This document shows, in pieces, positions 50,644-52,581 of a stretch of 52,581 nucleotides of DNA. The notes beneath the pieces are model-generated. The model was not told the origin of the DNA. It saw nothing but the letters and a program-made list of their open reading frames with translations, and did no database searches. This stretch comes from Actinophytocola sp036555685 (lineage in GTDB: Bacteria > Actinomycetota > Actinomycetes > Mycobacteriales > Pseudonocardiaceae). Each line of letters begins with the position of its first letter. The first letter of the stretch is position 1. The translations under genes and the position numbers were made by a program. Where the stretch lies: assembly GCF_036555685.1 (NCBI RefSeq), contig NZ_DATBKY010000292.1, positions 1-52,581 on the forward strand, given 5' to 3'.

Positions 50644-52581
50644 TCAACCCGATGTCCGGAGGTGGTTGCCCGCCTCGCGGGTGATGTCCACTCGAGACCG
50701 GACGGCGAGTTTGGTCAGAATGTGCGACACGTGCGTCTCGACCGTGCGGGTGGACAGGACCAGCTGCTCGGCGATCTGCTTGTTCGACAGTCCCTCGGCG
50801 ACCATCGCGGCGATCCTGGTCTCGGTCGGGGTGAGGCTGTGCCAACCCGTCCGATCCTGGCGGTGCTTCGATCGGGGCCCGCGACGGACGCCGTACCGGC
50901 GCAGCCGGGCACGCAGATGGGCCAGGTCCCAGTGCGCGCCGAGCTGGTCGTAGAGGTCGTCCGCCCGGGTGAACGCCGTGCGCGCGGAGGCGCGATGACC
51001 CTGGATCGCGTGCCCGACGGCGGCCGCCTCCAACGCCTTGGCACGCAACAGCGGGAGGCCCGCGTCGCCGAAGAGGTCGGCCGCGTCCTGGAGCAGCGCC
51101 GGATCGTCGTCGAGCAGGCCGCGGCAGTAGGCCGCGGCGGCACGTCGATGGGGTATGTCCGCCTGTCGGGCCAGAGCCTCGGCTCGAATGGCGACATCGG
51201 CGGCGACTTCGGCGGATCCGGTTCGTGCGGCCAGCCGAGCGACTTCCGGAAGCAGGTCCTCCATCTCGTCGAGTTCCTCGAGGTTGTCGGCCACACCGGC
51301 AGTGAGTAACCCCAGTGCTTTGCCGGTATCGCCGGAGATTTCATGTTCTAGGCTTCGCGCGGCGGCCAACGTCGCGATGACACGTGTACCGATCTTTTCC
51401 GCGCTGGAGGCGGCAGACGCCAGGTGTCTCCGTGCCGTGATCGGATCGCCGCGATGAAACGCGATCACCGCGGCCACTCCTCGGTCACAACAGATCACGG
51501 CCGGATCTTTGAACTCGTCCGGCAACGTCTCGACTTCCGCCTGGGCGTCGTCCCAGCGCCCTACTCTGAACAACAACTCACCGAGCGCGCTCTGGGCCTG
51601 GGCAAGCCGCACGAGGCTGCCGGCATTGTCTGCGCGTTCGCGCACTCGCGTAGCCGCAGCTATGCCCTCGTCATAGCGGTCCAGGTCGCCGAGCGCAACT
51701 GCCTCATTGACCCGTAACAGCAGGCCGAGGTCTGTGAGGGCGGTGTCGCCTTCGACGACGTCCAGCGCACCCTTGAACAGCGGAAGGGCGGTGGAGGCGT
51801 CGCCCCGCATCATCGCGACGATGATCAGCACGTGCAGGGACCAGCCGATCGCCCAGCTGTCGCCGACTTGCTCGGCCACGGCAAGGGCTTCTCGGGCGAG
51901 TTCATCGGCCGTCGTTACTTCGCCTAGGTTTCGCTGGGCCCGAGCGACCAGTACGAGCAGCCGCGCTCGTTCCCGGTCGGTCAGATTCGGCCGCCTGAGT
52001 GCGCGGGTCAGCGACTCGAGTGACTCGCCCGTCCGGCCGGTCAGCGCCCGGCACTGCGAAACTGTCCAATGTAGATCAGCTAGTGCCTCGGGATCGGCGA
52101 CGCGCTCCATGGCTCGGGATGCGATGCGCTCGGCCTCGGCGTGCTCCCCCGCCCGGAACAGCGCGTCTGCCAGCCGGCCGACCAGGGCCGCACCCCGCGT
52201 GCTCGTGACCGGCGACCGGCGGCATGCCAGGCGCAGCACGTCGATCGCGGTCCGCGGGGCCTGGGCGACAAGTGTCGGCGCGGCGTCGGCGAGCCAGCTC
52301 AGCAGCGTTTCGTCCAGCTGGCCGGCGTTGGGCGTGCTGAATGCGTGTAGCAGCTGCTGGGCGACCCGCCGGTGCGGTACGCCCGCCCTGGCGAGTGCGC
52401 GGGCTGTGTCGAGGTGCCACGCGGGGCGGACGGCCTCCGCGATCCCGTCGTACAACGCCGTGCGGATCAGCGGGTGCCGGAACGCGAGCCGCTCACCCGC
52501 ATTGCGCAACACCCCCGATGCGAGCGCCTCGTCGATCGCCGGCACGAGTGCCGGAATGCGGCGATCCACCACGATCACGAG
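50644..52581 (-). CDS. large LuxR-family (LAL) regulator, 5' end beyond window
   Basis: At least 645 residues are visible; the start lies to the right of the window. The visible part begins in a winged-helix region (AFRHPLIRTALYDGIAEAVR) behind the AAA module, which is outside, continues through TPR-like repeats over about 450 residues, and ends with a LuxR helix-turn-helix (LTPTETRIAAMVAEGLSNKQ, then TRTVETHVSHILTKL). This is the LAL (MalT-like) layout: the missing N-terminus should hold a Walker A. It is convergent with the STAND-like gene, 15 bases away. It could regulate the solute-binding/permease unit, but distance gives only weak support. Confidence 0.9.
   Translation of the reverse strand, partial: LVIVVDRRIPALVPAIDEALASGVLRNAGERLAFRHPLIRTALYDGIAEAVRPAWHLDTARALARAGVPHRRVAQQLLHAFSTPNAGQLDETLLSWLADAAPTLVAQAPRTAIDVLRLACRRSPVTSTRGAALVGRLADALFRAGEHAEAERIASRAMERVADPEALADLHWTVSQCRALTGRTGESLESLTRALRRPNLTDRERARLLVLVARAQRNLGEVTTADELAREALAVAEQVGDSWAIGWSLHVLIIVAMMRGDASTALPLFKGALDVVEGDTALTDLGLLLRVNEAVALGDLDRYDEGIAAATRVRERADNAGSLVRLAQAQSALGELLFRVGRWDDAQAEVETLPDEFKDPAVICCDRGVAAVIAFHRGDPITARRHLASAASSAEKIGTRVIATLAAARSLEHEISGDTGKALGLLTAGVADNLEELDEMEDLLPEVARLAARTGSAEVAADVAIRAEALARQADIPHRRAAAAYCRGLLDDDPALLQDAADLFGDAGLPLLRAKALEAAAVGHAIQGHRASARTAFTRADDLYDQLGAHWDLAHLRARLRRYGVRRGPRSKHRQDRTGWHSLTPTETRIAAMVAEGLSNKQIAEQLVLSTRTVETHVSHILTKLAVRSRVDITREAGNHLRTSG

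Overview
This is a high-GC, gene-dense stretch of bacterial chromosome with strong GC bias at third codon positions. AfsR/SARP and LAL-type LuxR regulators, an EspC-type type VII secretion substrate, a DinB/mycothiol-type isomerase and an IniB-free but typical set of actinobacterial DUF families point to a filamentous actinomycete, most likely Pseudonocardiales-like; that placement is inference. I see no rRNA, tRNA, CRISPR array, insertion sequence, integrase or origin.

Layout. 1-8.2 kb is a set of unrelated housekeeping genes: a VOC protein, a divergent ArsR-type regulator/MFS exporter pair, a crotonase, an amidase, a secreted M1 metallopeptidase, a cupin and CutA. 8.5-10.3 kb holds two disordered proteins around a cold-shock gene with a textbook terminator. 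10.4-16.5 kb carries a nitrilase, a baeRF-type eRF1-fold protein, an alternative-oxidase-like di-iron protein, a DUF2332 protein, a mycothiol-type isomerase and a lipase-like hydrolase. 16.7-22.2 kb is protease-rich: an S8 peptidase with a sedolisin-like prodomain, a separate small prodomain-like protein, an AfsR/SARP regulator and a secreted S1 peptidase. 22.2-25.1 kb has a DsrE protein, an HD/LuxR regulator and two small DUF genes, the first with a stress-sigma type promoter.

25.1-30.2 kb is a coupled three-gene polymorphic toxin cassette (EspC-like T7SS protein, 1464-residue Rhs protein with a variable C-terminal domain, small acidic putative immunity protein). 30.5-41.5 kb is a seven-gene leftward operon for molybdo/tungsto-enzymes: mop, mobA-moaD fusion, aldehyde ferredoxin oxidoreductase, formate dehydrogenase alpha, a NuoE-NuoF fused diaphorase, moeA and a moeA-periplasmic-binding-domain fusion. 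It contains both the cofactor tailoring enzymes and two enzymes that use the cofactor, and plausibly couples aldehyde and formate oxidation to NAD.

41.7-45.1 kb contains an NrtS-like transporter, DUF1990, and a TetR regulator divergent from a cupin/MFS pair read from a probably leaderless promoter. 45.2-50.6 kb is a three-gene unit with 4-base overlaps: a lipoprotein solute-binding protein, a fused two-permease protein with eroded EAA loops, and a membrane-anchored STAND-like protein with a broken Walker A and C-terminal TPRs. No ABC ATPase is present, so this may be a sensory or remodelled transport complex rather than an importer. The window ends inside a large LuxR-family regulator.
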